64,000 nucleotides of DNA from Planctomycetota bacterium. GTDB taxonomy: Bacteria > Planctomycetota > Phycisphaerae > Phycisphaerales > UBA1924. The stretch lies in assembly GCA_020831805.1 (NCBI GenBank), contig JAFIFX010000002.1, forward strand, positions 372,001 to 436,000. Reading direction: 5' to 3'. Below are positions 21,508-30,917 of this stretch, piece after piece; the stretch's first letter is position 1, and the number at the start of each line of letters is the position of its first letter. Below the pieces are notes generated by a model. The model was not told where the DNA came from and ran no database searches. It worked only from the letters and a program-made list of their open reading frames with translations. The position numbers and the translations under genes were made by a program.

Positions 21508-21530
21508 AACCCCCGCGCGGGGCGGGGGTT
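21508..21530. terminator. Bidirectional intrinsic terminator between the tonB-like gene and floA
   Basis: Stem 21508-21516 pairs with 21522-21530 (AACCCCCGC with GCGGGGGTT, 5-base loop). On the minus strand the stem is followed directly by seven T residues, ideal for ending floA; on the plus strand a T-run follows after 12 bases. Confidence 0.87.
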
Positions 21531-21556
21531 CGGGCGGGCCTGTTTTTCCGAAAGGA

Positions 21557-22573
21557 TCAGGTGTTGCGGGGGGCTTGGGTGGTGCCGCTGCTGGTGGGGC
21601 CGGCGATGGAAGAACGCATCGAGGTGTCGGCCTGGATGTTGCGCATCCGGTAGTAGTCCATGATGCCCATGTTGCCCTGGCGGAAGGCCTCGGCCATGGC
21701 CTTGGGCACCTCGGCCTCGGCGAGGACGACGAGGGAGCGGTTCTTCTCGATGTCGGCCTTGTTCTCCTGCTCGAGGGCGACGGCCATGGCGCGGCGCTTC
21801 TCGGCCTCGGCCTGGAAGCGTCGCTTGTCGGCCTCGGCCTGGTCGGCCTGGAGCTTGGCGCCGATGTTCTCGCCGACATCGATGTCGGCGATGTCGATCG
21901 AGAGGATCTCGAAGGCGGTGCCGGCGTCGAGGCCGCGGGCCATCACGGCCTTGGAGATGCGGTCGGGGTTCTCGAGCACCTGCTTGTGGCTGTCGGCCGA
22001 GCCGATGGCCGAGACGATGCCCTCGCCGACGCGGGCGATGATGGTTTCCTCGGTGGCGCCGCCGATGAGGCGGGCGAGGTTGGTGCGCACCGTGACGCGG
22101 GCGCGGGCCTTGAGCTGGATGCCGTCCTTGGCCACGGCGTCGATGGTGTTGCGGCCCTGGGCGGGGTTGGGGCAGTCGATGACCTTGGGGTTCACCGATG
22201 TGTTGACCGCCTCGAAGATGTCACGCCCGGCCAGGTCGATCGAGCAGGCGGTGTCCCAGTCCAGATCGATCTTGGCCCGCATGGCGGCGATCAGGGCGGT
22301 CACGACATTGACCACGCGTCCGCCGGCGAGGTAGTGCGTCTCCAACTGGTTGGTGGAGATCGGCAGGCCCGACTTGACCGCACGGATGCGGCTGAGCACC
22401 ACGGTCCGGGCCTCGACCTTCCGGAAACGCATGCCGATCAGGTCCGCCAGGCTGACCCGGGCGTTCGACAGCAGGGCCTGGAACCAGAGGGTGAAGAAGT
22501 TCAGGAAGATCACCATCACCCCAAGCAGGATGATCGCGGCGATAACAATCAGTATGACATAGAACGAGGGCAT
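21557..22573 (-). CDS. floA: Flotillin-like protein FloA
   Basis: A 338-residue flotillin-like scaffold of functional membrane microdomains. The order is: hydrophobic N-terminal hairpin (residues 4-35), SPFH-like domain (about 45-235, with [20 protein letters not shown]), and an Ala/Glu-rich coiled coil (about 235-300, [20 protein letters not shown]). A short C-terminal tail rich in Ser and Thr follows. GGAGGA precedes the ATG. It is the last gene of the nfeD1b-nfeD2-floA cluster and ends at a bidirectional terminator. A shortened relative lacking the SPFH and coiled-coil parts is encoded at 9177-9593. Confidence 0.96.
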   Translation of the reverse strand: MPSFYVILIVIAAIILLGVMVIFLNFFTLWFQALLSNARVSLADLIGMRFRKVEARTVVLSRIRAVKSGLPISTNQLETHYLAGGRVVNVVTALIAAMRAKIDLDWDTACSIDLAGRDIFEAVNTSVNPKVIDCPNPAQGRNTIDAVAKDGIQLKARARVTVRTNLARLIGGATEETIIARVGEGIVSAIGSADSHKQVLENPDRISKAVMARGLDAGTAFEILSIDIADIDVGENIGAKLQADQAEADKRRFQAEAEKRRAMAVALEQENKADIEKNRSLVVLAEAEVPKAMAEAFRQGNMGIMDYYRMRNIQADTSMRSSIAGPTSSGTTQAPRNT

Positions 22574-22646
22574 CGATCAGAATCCTCCCAGTCGGCCGCG
22601 GATCGGCCGTGTCGGCAAGCATAGCGGGCCGAACCCGCGGGCGTGG

Positions 22647-23147
22647 TCAGGTGACGGCCCGGACGCGGAGCTGCATCGAGTCCGCCCCGGTGACGCGGAC
22701 GGCCTGGCCCCGGTCGATCAGCGGCCCCTCGGCGGCCGCGTCGTAGCGCTGGCCGTCGATCTCGACGATCCCCACCGGCCGCAGGTCGGTCCGGGCCACG
22801 CCTTGGGCGCCGACGAGGGCCATGCGGCTGGCGCGGGAATCGAGGGTCCCGGTCTGGATCTCCCGGGCGATCTCGACCGGCCCCGGGCCGATGAGCTTGC
22901 GGCCCAGCGGGGTGCTGGGCAGCATCTTGATGGCCCATATGAAGCACATCGGGCCGAGCACGGCCACGATGAGCAGCCCCGAGAGCCCCCAGGTGGCCGA
23001 GTGGCGGAACAGGGCCACCACACCCGCGATCGCGCAGCACGCCGCGACCAGCCCGATCACCCCGCCCGAGGGGATGAAGGCCTCGAGCATGATCAGGAGC
23101 AGCGACAGCGCCAGCAGGCCGAGGCCGACAAGGAGCATGGTTTCCAT
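22647..23147 (-). CDS. NfeD family protein (short form)
   Basis: A 166-residue membrane protein of the NfeD family: several hydrophobic helices (residues 4-85) followed by the cytosolic OB-fold domain (about 105-166, GAQGVARTDLRPVGIVEIDG and a V-x-V-x-G-x-x-x-L-x-V end). It overlaps the stop of the larger NfeD gene by one base (TGATG), so translation is coupled. NfeD proteins are encoded with flotillin-like partners and assist their assembly; floA follows 73 bases downstream. Confidence 0.93.
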   Translation of the reverse strand: METMLLVGLGLLALSLLLIMLEAFIPSGGVIGLVAACCAIAGVVALFRHSATWGLSGLLIVAVLGPMCFIWAIKMLPSTPLGRKLIGPGPVEIAREIQTGTLDSRASRMALVGAQGVARTDLRPVGIVEIDGQRYDAAAEGPLIDRGQAVRVTGADSMQLRVRAVT

Positions 23148-25063
23148 CAGGCCGTGTCCTCCGGGATGGTGTCGACCACCACGCGGAACCCTTCGACCCG
23201 CACCACGCGGACCGGGGTGTTCGAATCGATGTATCCCAGGTCAGCGACCACATCGACGAGCCGGCCGTCGAACTCGGCCGTGCCGCTGGGACGAAGGGTG
23301 GTGGTGGCCACGCCGATGGCCCCGACCTCGGCGACGGCGGCGGGCTGGCGTGTGGCGGCGCGGAGCATCTCCGCGTCCACGCGGGCGCCCTCCTCGTCCT
23401 CGTCGTCCATGCGGGCTCCCAGCACCAGCCGGTCGAGCAGGGGGAAACGGTTGAAGTGGCGCCCGATCAGGTACATGCCGATGCCCGCGGTGATGACCGA
23501 GAGCAGGATGATCGTCGCCCCGCGGAGCAGGTCCTCCTGCGTGCCGGGGTCGGCCAGCGACCCGCCGGCCGGCACAAAGGTGCCCAGAAGGCCCCCGAAC
23601 AGCGCAATGACCCCCAGGACGCCGAACAGCCCGAACCCGGGCAGCACGAACAGCTCCACCGCGAGCAGCACGATCCCGATGGTGATCGCCGCCAGCTCCC
23701 ACCAGCCGGCCATGCCCACCAGCATCGGCGGGGCGAGCAGGAGGATCAGCGCCCCGCCGGCGATCACGCCGGGCACGGTCAGGCCGGGGCTCATCATCTC
23801 GATGAACAGCGCGAGCAGCATGACGACGATGAGGACGCCGCGGACGATGCCGCCGGTCATGAAGCGGACGAGCTTTTCCGACCAGTTCTCGTTGACGCGG
23901 ATCAGTTCCCGGGCCCCGAAGAAGGCCGTGAGTTCCTCGTCGTTGCGGATGATCTCGATGGCGAAGCCGAACCGGCGCATCTGGTCGTCGCGCATGACGA
24001 TCGGGGCCGTCCCGTCGGTCAGGTAGCCCAGGTCGTTGAACCGCCCGGCGTCGGCCGGCGTCAGCACGGGACGCTGCGAGGCCTGCTCAAGGCGCAGGTC
24101 GGTCCGCTCGGCCGACGCGAACTCGTCGGCGATGTCGCGCAGGGCCTCGCTGGCGGGCAGGAAACCCTGGCCGTTTTCGGCTTCGCTGGCGCGTCGCGTG
24201 CGGGGCGGCGCGGGGGCCGGCTCCGTCTCGGCGGGATCGGCCTCGGCCTCGGCGTCCTCGCCGGGCAGGGGGGCGGGCCGACGCGGCGGCGTGGTCGGGG
24301 AACTCTGCACCCCTCCCGTCACGCCCGCCAGCAGCGGCCGGCCGCGCACGGGCATCCGGCCGAAGAGCATCTTGTACTCCTCCTCGTTGACCGCCATGGT
24401 CATACCGGTGTCCTTGTCCTCGACCCACCACAGCTCGATGCCGTCGATCACGACCGCCTGGACCATGTACTCGTCCCAGCCGTTGCGCCGGGCCGAGTCG
24501 GTCACATCCGCGAGCAGCACGGGAAGAATCTTGGTCCGTTCATCGGGCGTCAGCCCGCGCAGGCCCACCCGGCTCTGCCCGGGCACGGCGGCCATGGTCA
24601 CGGGGAACGCGTCGCCCATCGACGCGGGCGAGTTGGCCACGATCTCGCGGCAGGCCAGGGCGACGATCGCCCCGCCCGAATACGCGTCCGGATTGATCCA
24701 GGCCACGGTGTTGGCGATGGACGAGCCCTTGATCGCATTGGTGATCTCCAGCACCGCCCCGACCTCGCCGCCGGGGGAATCGATGTCCAGCACGATCGCG
24801 TCGGCCCCGCCGCGCTCGGCCAGCTCGATCCGACGGCGGACGGACATCGCGGTGATCGAGTCGATCCCGCCGGTCAGGGTGATCACCACAACCTTGTCCG
24901 CCTGGCGGTAGGCGGGGATGACGGTGGGGGTTCCTGAGCCGGTGGCGGCGTCCTGGGCCAGCGCTCCCGTCCAGGCCAGCAGGGTGGCCGCCAGAAGCGA
25001 CACAAAGCGCCAGATCCGCGGACGGGGGCGGGCGCCGGTGCTGGTCGCGGTGGTGTTCAGCAT
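23147..25063 (-). CDS. NfeD1b-type protein: ClpP-class serine protease domain plus membrane NfeD domain
   Basis: A 638-residue protein. A signal peptide (residues 15-36) is followed by a ClpP/crotonase-fold protease domain: DIDSPGGEVGAVLEI and DAYSGGAIVALAC, where Ser129 is the likely nucleophile as in archaeal stomatin-specific proteases. An acidic Pro/Glu linker (about 255-305) is unusually long and separates it from helices at about 400-520 (MLLALFIEMMSPGLTVPG) and a C-terminal OB fold (GVATTTLRPSGTAEFDG). It is the first gene of the cluster with nfeD2 and floA. Start at 25063 chosen because it opens directly onto the signal peptide; an upstream ATG has no homologous sequence. Confidence 0.93.
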   Translation of the reverse strand: MLNTTATSTGARPRPRIWRFVSLLAATLLAWTGALAQDAATGSGTPTVIPAYRQADKVVVITLTGGIDSITAMSVRRRIELAERGGADAIVLDIDSPGGEVGAVLEITNAIKGSSIANTVAWINPDAYSGGAIVALACREIVANSPASMGDAFPVTMAAVPGQSRVGLRGLTPDERTKILPVLLADVTDSARRNGWDEYMVQAVVIDGIELWWVEDKDTGMTMAVNEEEYKMLFGRMPVRGRPLLAGVTGGVQSSPTTPPRRPAPLPGEDAEAEADPAETEPAPAPPRTRRASEAENGQGFLPASEALRDIADEFASAERTDLRLEQASQRPVLTPADAGRFNDLGYLTDGTAPIVMRDDQMRRFGFAIEIIRNDEELTAFFGARELIRVNENWSEKLVRFMTGGIVRGVLIVVMLLALFIEMMSPGLTVPGVIAGGALILLLAPPMLVGMAGWWELAAITIGIVLLAVELFVLPGFGLFGVLGVIALFGGLLGTFVPAGGSLADPGTQEDLLRGATIILLSVITAGIGMYLIGRHFNRFPLLDRLVLGARMDDEDEEGARVDAEMLRAATRQPAAVAEVGAIGVATTTLRPSGTAEFDGRLVDVVADLGYIDSNTPVRVVRVEGFRVVVDTIPEDTA

Positions 25064-25148
25064 CGGTTCAGTATACGGATCAGAACGGGCGGAGATTCTC
25101 TCGAATCCCGGCGACACACTGGTTTGGGGGGACTTTCAAGGCCCCTGG

Positions 25149-25712
25149 TCAGGCGTGGACGGGGGTTTCCTGCTCGATGGTCCAACTCAGCTCGTCGCCG
25201 TGGCAGTCGATGTGCAGGGCGAAGAAGCCGGGCGTGCCGCCGGGTCCGGAGTGCTCGTGCTTGCGGATCATCGGCCAGATGATCTCTCGGTCGGTTTTGG
25301 GCAAGGGGAGGCTGTCGATCTCCTCGGGCCGGTGCCAGCGCAGCTCGCCCTCGCGCATCACGCCGGCCTCGACCTCCACCGGCCCGAGCACGCGGAAGTA
25401 GAACAGCAACCAGTGGCCCTTGCCCTCAAAGGCGGTCTCGGCGATCAGCCCGCCGAGTTGGACGCGTTCGATAGGGACCTCGATGCCGGCCTCTTCGGCG
25501 ATCTCACGGACGGCGCACTGCATGGGGCTTTCGCCCTTGTGCATCTCGAGCTTGCCGCCGATGGGCGAGCAGAGCCCCTGGTTCGGCGCCTTGACGCGGT
25601 GCAGCAGCAGCACGCGCCCCTCCGCGTCGCGCAGGTCGCACAGGCAGGCGATCTTGTAGGGCAGCGGGTCGGCGTTGGACAGGTTCGGCAGGATGTTGGC
25701 GGCGTCGGGCAT
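25149..25712 (-). CDS. NUDIX hydrolase
   Basis: A 187-residue Nudix enzyme, which hydrolyses a nucleoside diphosphate linked to another group. The 23-residue Nudix box is complete from GGKLEMHKGE through REIAEEAGIEV (about residues 52-75), with all Glu ligands for the metal. The protein resembles the 8-oxo-dGTP/ADP-ribose pyrophosphatase type, but the substrate cannot be fixed. The start at 25712 (MPDAANIL) is preferred; an upstream ATG has no similarity. It is divergent from murC with a gap of about 110 bases. Confidence 0.9.
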   Translation of the reverse strand: MPDAANILPNLSNADPLPYKIACLCDLRDAEGRVLLLHRVKAPNQGLCSPIGGKLEMHKGESPMQCAVREIAEEAGIEVPIERVQLGGLIAETAFEGKGHWLLFYFRVLGPVEVEAGVMREGELRWHRPEEIDSLPLPKTDREIIWPMIRKHEHSGPGGTPGFFALHIDCHGDELSWTIEQETPVHA

Positions 25713-25821
25713 GGGGGAACTACGGTAGGGGCTCAGCACGCCGCTTGGCCGCTCGGACCGGACGATTCACGCGTCCGCGCGCCCGCGGTCGATACCCTTG
25801 ACCGTGGACCGACCCGACCCG

Positions 25822-27321
25822 ATGACCGCCCCCGGACCAACCCCCAGCCTCCGACCGGACGAATCGCCCGTCGGGGGTGTGCGGCCGTACATGCTCGGCG
25901 TGGGCGGCTGCGGGATGTCCGGCCTGGCGCGGGTGCTGGCGGCCCGGGGCCTGTGCGTGCGCGGGTCGGACTCGACCCCATCGGACATCACCGACGCCCT
26001 GCGTGCCTCCGGCATCCCCGTCGGCTTCGAGGAATCCCCCGACACCCTGCCCGAGGACGCCGATGTGCTCATCGCCTCGGCGGCCATCGACCCGGACCAC
26101 CCTCAGGCCCTGGAAGCCACCCGGCGCGGGCTGACCGTCCATGCCTACGCCGAGGCCCTCGGCCTGTGCATGGGCGCCCACACCGGCGTGGCCATCGCCG
26201 GCACGCACGGCAAGTCGACCACCACCGCCATGCTCGGCTGCGCCCTGACCGACGCCGGCCTGGATCCCACCGTCATCGTCGGCGCGACCTGCTCCCAGCT
26301 CTCCAAGGGGACCGGAGAGCCGGGGGCGGCCGTCGGCTTCCGTGTCGGCGCGGCGCGGGTGCCCGAAGGTCCGCTGGCCGACCGCCCGGGCCTGCTGCTG
26401 GCCGAGGCCTGCGAGTTCAACCGCTCGTTCCACAACCTGCGCCCGGTCATCGCGTCGATCGCGTCGGTCGAGGCGGATCATCTGGACATCTACGGCTCGC
26501 TGGACGCGGTCATCGAGGCCTTCGCCGAGTTCGCACGCCTGATCCCCGGAGAGGACCAGGGCGGGCGGCTGATCATCGCCCACGAGGGCGCGCACCGGCG
26601 GGAGATCACCGCCGGGCTGGCCTGCCGCGTGGAGACCATCGGCTTCAACCCCTCGGCGGACTGGGTCGTGTCCTACGACCCCGGCACGCGCGAGGTCCGC
26701 GTCCGCGTGCCGGAGGTCGGGGAGCGGTCCTGGACGATGCGCATGCCCGGCGAGCACAACGCATTCAACTCCGCCCTGGCCTTCGCCCTGGCCTGCTGCT
26801 GTGGGGCCGACCCGGACCGGGCCGCCGCATCGCTGGGCGCCTTCCGCGGGCTGGACCGGCGGATGCAGCTGCTCGGCCAGCGCGATGGCGTGCGTGTGTA
26901 CGACGACTACGGGCACCATCCGACCGAGATCGAGGCCACGCTCCGCGCCCTGCGCCAGGCCGAGGACCCCGCACCGAACGGCGGACGCCTGATCTGCGTG
27001 TTCCAGCCCCACCAGCACTCGCGCACGCGGTTCCTGCTCGAGGAGTTCGCCACCAGCTTCGAGCACGCGGACATCGTCATCGTGCCGCACATCTACTTCG
27101 TCCGCGATTCCCAGGCCGAGAAGCACAAGGTCTCCTCGGCCGACCTGGTCGACCGGCTCCGCGCCCGCGGCGTGCGGGCGATGCACCTCTACCCGTTCGA
27201 GGCGATCGTCGAGCAGCTCGAGAACCTCTGCCGACCCGGCGACCTGCTCGTGGTCATGGGCGCCGGCCCGGTCTGGAAGGTCGGCCGGGGCTACCTCGGC
27301 CGCGGCGGGGGTGACGCGTGA
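25822..27321 (+). CDS. murC: UDP-N-acetylmuramate--L-alanine ligase MurC
   Basis: A 499-residue ligase that adds L-Ala to UDP-MurNAc using ATP, the first peptide step of peptidoglycan synthesis in the cytoplasm. The N-terminal UDP-binding motif is YMLGVGGCGMSGLARVL, the ATP loop is GTHGKSTTTAM (near residue 127), and EACEFNRSF with DDYGHHPTEIEAT are MurC hallmarks. No ribosome site is obvious; ATG at 25822 is used, but TTG 25798 or GTG 25804 in frame are possible. Its stop overlaps murB by 4 bases. The order murC-murB-ddl-ftsQ is that of the classic division and cell-wall cluster, evidence that this planctomycete keeps a peptidoglycan route. Confidence 0.95.
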   Translation: MTAPGPTPSLRPDESPVGGVRPYMLGVGGCGMSGLARVLAARGLCVRGSDSTPSDITDALRASGIPVGFEESPDTLPEDADVLIASAAIDPDHPQALEATRRGLTVHAYAEALGLCMGAHTGVAIAGTHGKSTTTAMLGCALTDAGLDPTVIVGATCSQLSKGTGEPGAAVGFRVGAARVPEGPLADRPGLLLAEACEFNRSFHNLRPVIASIASVEADHLDIYGSLDAVIEAFAEFARLIPGEDQGGRLIIAHEGAHRREITAGLACRVETIGFNPSADWVVSYDPGTREVRVRVPEVGERSWTMRMPGEHNAFNSALAFALACCCGADPDRAAASLGAFRGLDRRMQLLGQRDGVRVYDDYGHHPTEIEATLRALRQAEDPAPNGGRLICVFQPHQHSRTRFLLEEFATSFEHADIVIVPHIYFVRDSQAEKHKVSSADLVDRLRARGVRAMHLYPFEAIVEQLENLCRPGDLLVVMGAGPVWKVGRGYLGRGGGDA

Positions 27322-28229
27322 ACACCCAGGCCGACACCCTCGTCATCGAAACGAACGCGCCCATCCCCACCTGGTTCCATATCGGCGGGCGCGCCGACCG
27401 GCTGGCCCGGCCGCAGACGCACGAAGACCTACTCCGCTGCCTCGAGATGGACCCGGACCTGGTCGTGCTCGGCGAGGGGGCCAACCTGCTCGTGGACGAT
27501 GCTGGCATCGACCGGCTGGTCGTCTCCCTCCAGACGCCCGGCTTCCGCGCGGCCGAGTTCGATCCCTCCGGCCTGGTCCGGGCGGGGGCCGGCGTGGCCC
27601 TGCCGCGGCTGATCAGCGACTGCGTCAAGCGGGGGCTGTCCGGCATCGAAACCCTCGCGGGCATCCCCGCGACGGTGGGGGGGGCGACGATCATGAACGC
27701 GGGCGGGGCGTTCGGCGAGTGGGCGCAGTGCGTCCGCACGGTGTTCGCCACCGACCGCGCCGGACGCGAGCACGCCTTCCGGCGCGACCTGATCGACTTC
27801 GGCTACCGGCGTTCGCACCTCAACCACCTGATCGTCACGGGTGTGGAGCTGGCGTTGACCCCGCGTGAAGCGGGCGAGTGCAAGGCCGAACTGACGCGGT
27901 GCATGGCGTACAAGACCGACACCCAGCCGCTCAAGGACAAATCCGCCGGCTGCGTGTTCAAGAACCCGGTCCTGCACGCGACCATCGAGGATGTCGGCGA
28001 GGAGAACCAGCGCGTCAGCGCCGGCATGCTCATCGACCGGGCGGGCTGCAAGGGCCTGCGCGTCGGCGGGGCGAGCGTGAGCACGGTCCACGCCAACTTC
28101 TTCGTGGTCGAGCCGGACGCCAGCGCCGCGGATGTCATCGCCCTGATCGCCCAGGTCCGCGAGCGGGTGATGGACGCCTACGGCGTGGTCCTCGACCGGG
28201 AGATCGTCGTCTGGGAGCGCACGGCGTGA
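27318..28229 (+). CDS. murB: UDP-N-acetylenolpyruvoylglucosamine reductase MurB
   Basis: A 303-residue FAD enzyme that reduces enolpyruvyl-UDP-GlcNAc to UDP-MurNAc. FAD-binding motifs are VLGEGANLLVDDAG and GIPATVGGATIMNAGGAFGE; SAGCVFKNP and AGMLIDRAGCKGLRVGGA are in the C-terminal domain of the type II-like enzymes, in which the catalytic Ser is replaced by Cys (C in SAGCVF). Glu near the C-terminus (DREIVVWE) completes the site. The start is GTG, overlapping murC by 4 bases, and its end overlaps ddl by 4 bases, so the three are translationally coupled. Confidence 0.95.
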   Translation: MNTQADTLVIETNAPIPTWFHIGGRADRLARPQTHEDLLRCLEMDPDLVVLGEGANLLVDDAGIDRLVVSLQTPGFRAAEFDPSGLVRAGAGVALPRLISDCVKRGLSGIETLAGIPATVGGATIMNAGGAFGEWAQCVRTVFATDRAGREHAFRRDLIDFGYRRSHLNHLIVTGVELALTPREAGECKAELTRCMAYKTDTQPLKDKSAGCVFKNPVLHATIEDVGEENQRVSAGMLIDRAGCKGLRVGGASVSTVHANFFVVEPDASAADVIALIAQVRERVMDAYGVVLDREIVVWERTA

Positions 28230-29155
28230 GCGACACCGCGCGTGTTCTCGTTCTGGGCGGCGGGCCGGACGCGGAACGCGAGATCAGCCTCAAGAGCAGC
28301 GACGCGGTCCACCGCGCCGCGCTCGAGGCCGGCCTCGACGCCGAGATGTTCGTCATCGACCGGCCCACGCCCGAGCAGGTCGCCTCGTGGACCGGCCGGG
28401 TCGTGCTGCCGATCCTGCACGGCCGCTTCGGCGAGGGCGGGCCGCTGCAGCGGATGATGGAGCAGGCGGGCCTGTGCTTCGTCGGCTGCCGGTCCGAGGC
28501 CGCCCGGCTGGCGATGGACAAGATGGCCACCAAGCTGGCCGGTGCCCGCGTCGGCGTGCCCACCTCGCCCGGCGCGATCGTCGATCCGGACGACGCGGTC
28601 TCGCCGGTGGGCCTGCCGGCGGTGGTCAAGCCGGTGGCGGACGGCTCGTCGGTGGGCCTGCACATCTGCCGCGACCAGCCCGCGTGGGAGGCCGCCGTCG
28701 CCGCCGTCCGCGACGACCAGCGTGCGCACCCGCACCGGGCGTACATGGCCGAGCCGTTCATCGTGGGGCGTGAGCTGACGGTGCCGGTGCTGGGCACGGA
28801 TTCGGGTGATCTGGAGGCCCTGCCGATCGTGGAGATCGCCGCCGCCGGCGGGGTGTACGACTACAAGGCCAAGTACACGCGCAACGACACACGCTACACG
28901 GTCCTACCGGAACTGCCCGAGGACATGACCGAGGCGATCCGGGGCCACGCGGTCCGGTTGGCGCGGGCCATCGGCGTGCGTCACCTGGCCCGGGTGGACT
29001 TCCTGCTGCCCGAGGGGCGCGAGCCGGTGATGCTGGAGATCAACACGATGCCGGGTTTCACGCCCAGCAGCCTGCTGCCGATGGCCGCCCGGGCGAAGGG
29101 CATGGAGATGCCCGCGCTGGTGGCCCACCTCGTGCGGCTGGCGACGGGCGGCTGA
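28226..29155 (+). CDS. ddl: D-alanine--D-alanine ligase
   Basis: A 309-residue ATP-grasp enzyme that joins two D-Ala for the peptidoglycan stem. Visible signatures are VLVLGGGPDAEREISL at the N-terminus, ILHGRFGEGGPLQRMM, PAVVKPVADGSSVGL (ATP-binding lysine), VYDYKAKYTRNDT and the C-terminal metal site MLEINTMPGFTPSSLLP. The start is GTG, in GTGA with the murB stop. It is followed 21 bases on by the ftsQ-like gene. The length is typical of bacterial DdlB. Confidence 0.96.
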   Translation: MSDTARVLVLGGGPDAEREISLKSSDAVHRAALEAGLDAEMFVIDRPTPEQVASWTGRVVLPILHGRFGEGGPLQRMMEQAGLCFVGCRSEAARLAMDKMATKLAGARVGVPTSPGAIVDPDDAVSPVGLPAVVKPVADGSSVGLHICRDQPAWEAAVAAVRDDQRAHPHRAYMAEPFIVGRELTVPVLGTDSGDLEALPIVEIAAAGGVYDYKAKYTRNDTRYTVLPELPEDMTEAIRGHAVRLARAIGVRHLARVDFLLPEGREPVMLEINTMPGFTPSSLLPMAARAKGMEMPALVAHLVRLATGG

Positions 29156-29176
29156 TCCGGCCGATGGAGGCGCACC

Positions 29177-30064
29177 ATGGCACGCAAGAAATCATCCCGT
29201 TCCAAGAAGCCCCGCAAGGCCCCCAAGGACCCCGAACGCGCCGCGCGCAACCGGCGTTTCGCCATCGCCGCGGTCCTCGGGCTCGGCGCGGTCGCCTCGT
29301 TCGTGGGCGCCTCGGCGGGCCTGGACGCCGTCGAGCGCCGGGCCACGGCCCACCTGACCCCGGGCGATCCGGACATCATCGTCCACTGGCCGCGGGACCC
29401 CGCGACCGACCGGGTCTGGCTGCCGCTGACCGAGCGCGACCGGCTCGGCTCGGTGGTGGTCCGGGCCGCGTCGGGCGGTCGGGCGCTCTCGCGCGAGCCG
29501 CTGGAGGAGATCGGGCGGGTGCTGTTCGAGAGCGGCTGGTTTGACCGCCCGCCGACGGTCCGCTGGACCCATGACGCGCAGATCGTCGTCGAGGGGCGTT
29601 GGCGCGTCCCCGTCGCCGCGGTCCGCCTGGGGGCCAAGGAGTACCTGATCGATTACGACGCCCGGGTGCTCCCGCTGGATTTCCCGAGCGGGCAGTCGAA
29701 CATGATCTTCCTGCTCAACCCCTCGCAGCCGCTGGTCGCCACGGGCCAGACCTGGGCCGGCGAGGACATCAAGGCTGCCCTGGATCTGATCCTGCTGCTC
29801 CAGAAGGAAAACCTGCTCGAGCAGGTCGCCGGGATCGATCTCGGCCAGGGGCGTCAGTCCGGGGTGCTGTCGATCCTCTCCGACCGTGGGGCCCGGGTGA
29901 TCTGGGGCGGCGGGCCGAACCACCTGCGACCGGCCGAGCAGCCGACCTCGGTCAAGCTGGCCCGGCTCAGGGCCCTGCTGGACCGCACGGGCCGGATCGA
30001 CGCGTCGGTCGACCTGGTCGACCTGCGTCCGCAGCAGCCGCTGATCGAGCGCAGCCCGGGCTGA
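29177..30064 (+). CDS. FtsQ/DivIB-like cell division protein
   Basis: A 295-residue protein with a basic N-terminal tail (SSRSKKPRKAPKDPERAARN), one membrane helix at residues about 28-46 and a large periplasmic part. VEGRWRVPVAAVRLGAKEYL followed by IDYDARVLPL matches the beta-domain pattern of FtsQ (RxPVA followed by a D-G-R-V type turn), and its place directly after ddl is that of ftsQ in other bacteria. Sequence identity to named FtsQ is probably low, so a symbol is not assigned. No ftsA or ftsZ follows: the next gene is on the opposite strand. Confidence 0.75.
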   Translation: MARKKSSRSKKPRKAPKDPERAARNRRFAIAAVLGLGAVASFVGASAGLDAVERRATAHLTPGDPDIIVHWPRDPATDRVWLPLTERDRLGSVVVRAASGGRALSREPLEEIGRVLFESGWFDRPPTVRWTHDAQIVVEGRWRVPVAAVRLGAKEYLIDYDARVLPLDFPSGQSNMIFLLNPSQPLVATGQTWAGEDIKAALDLILLLQKENLLEQVAGIDLGQGRQSGVLSILSDRGARVIWGGGPNHLRPAEQPTSVKLARLRALLDRTGRIDASVDLVDLRPQQPLIERSPG

Positions 30065-30086
30065 ATCACCGTTGGGGGGACCCGGC

Positions 30087-30668
30087 TCAGACCAGGTCGC
30101 ACGCCTCCGGCGGCATCCAGTGCGCGTCCTTGCCGTCCCACTTCACATTGCAGCCGACGGGGTTGGTCATCGGCGTCGAGACCGGCTTCCCGGCGAGCAC
30201 CTCGTCCAGCGCCCGCTCCAGATCGTTGACCGTCGCCTTGGACGGGTCGCGCGGCGCGTCGATCGCGCGTCCGGTGTAGACCAGCCGGCGGCCCTGATCG
30301 AACACGAAAAAGTGCGGCGTGCGGAGGGCCCCGTACGCCCGGGCCGTCGCCTGCGACTCGTCGTGGAGGTACACCCAGGGGAAGTCGTGCTCGGCCATCC
30401 GCGCGACCATCCCCTCGAACGAGTCCTCTGGGTAGGTGTTCGCCGAGTTCGCGTTGATCGCCACGAACCGCACGCCACGGGGCCCGTACCGCTCCGCCGT
30501 GCGGCGGGTCACCTCGTCGGAGTTGACCACATACGGGCAGTGGTTGCAGGTGAAGAAAATCACCAGCACGGGGCTGTCCGAGAAATCATCCAGGGCGTGC
30601 GACTGGCCGTCCGTGCCGAGCAGATCGAACGCCGGCGCGGGGTTGCCGATGGGCAGTGTGAAGCTCAT
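30087..30668 (-). CDS. Thioredoxin-family peroxiredoxin/redoxin-like protein
   Basis: A 193-residue AhpC/TSA-type thioredoxin-fold protein. The N-terminus ([20 protein letters not shown]) and the active site [10 protein letters not shown] with a CNHC redox pair are typical of a common, little-studied redoxin group; [15 protein letters not shown] and [14 protein letters not shown] (cis-Pro) complete the fold. No signal peptide is present, so it is cytoplasmic. It is convergent with the ftsQ-like gene. It probably reduces disulfides or peroxides; the specific partner is not visible. Confidence 0.9.
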   Translation of the reverse strand: MSFTLPIGNPAPAFDLLGTDGQSHALDDFSDSPVLVIFFTCNHCPYVVNSDEVTRRTAERYGPRGVRFVAINANSANTYPEDSFEGMVARMAEHDFPWVYLHDESQATARAYGALRTPHFFVFDQGRRLVYTGRAIDAPRDPSKATVNDLERALDEVLAGKPVSTPMTNPVGCNVKWDGKDAHWMPPEACDLV

Positions 30669-30714
30669 GCCCGAGTCTACAGCCTATTCGGACGCCCCGC
30701 CGGGCGACCGCGGG

Positions 30715-30888
30715 TCAGCGCAGGACCACCCACAGGGCATGGATCAACCCCGGGATGTAGAACAGCAACCAGAGGATGATGTTGAGGATCAGTGCCCCGC
30801 CGACCCCGGACTTGAGGCCCACCGCCAGCGGCGGCAGCAGGATCGCGATGATCACGAGAAGCACCTTGCTCATTTCCGATTCAGCCAT
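30715..30888 (-). CDS. YqaE/Pmp3 family small membrane protein
   Basis: A 57-residue protein beginning MAESEMSKVLLVIIAI. It has two hydrophobic helices joined by VGLKSGVGGALILNIILW, with the Pmp3 hallmark LLPPLAVGL in the first and FYIPGLIHALWVV in the second. AGGAG lies 8 bases before the ATG. Pmp3-type proteolipids are linked to membrane potential and salt or cold stress. It stands between the redoxin gene and rmlB, and is too short for usual size cut-offs. Confidence 0.92.
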   Translation of the reverse strand: MAESEMSKVLLVIIAILLPPLAVGLKSGVGGALILNIILWLLFYIPGLIHALWVVLR

Positions 30889-30917
30889 CGGGTATCTCCT
30901 GTGGGTGTCAACCCCCG

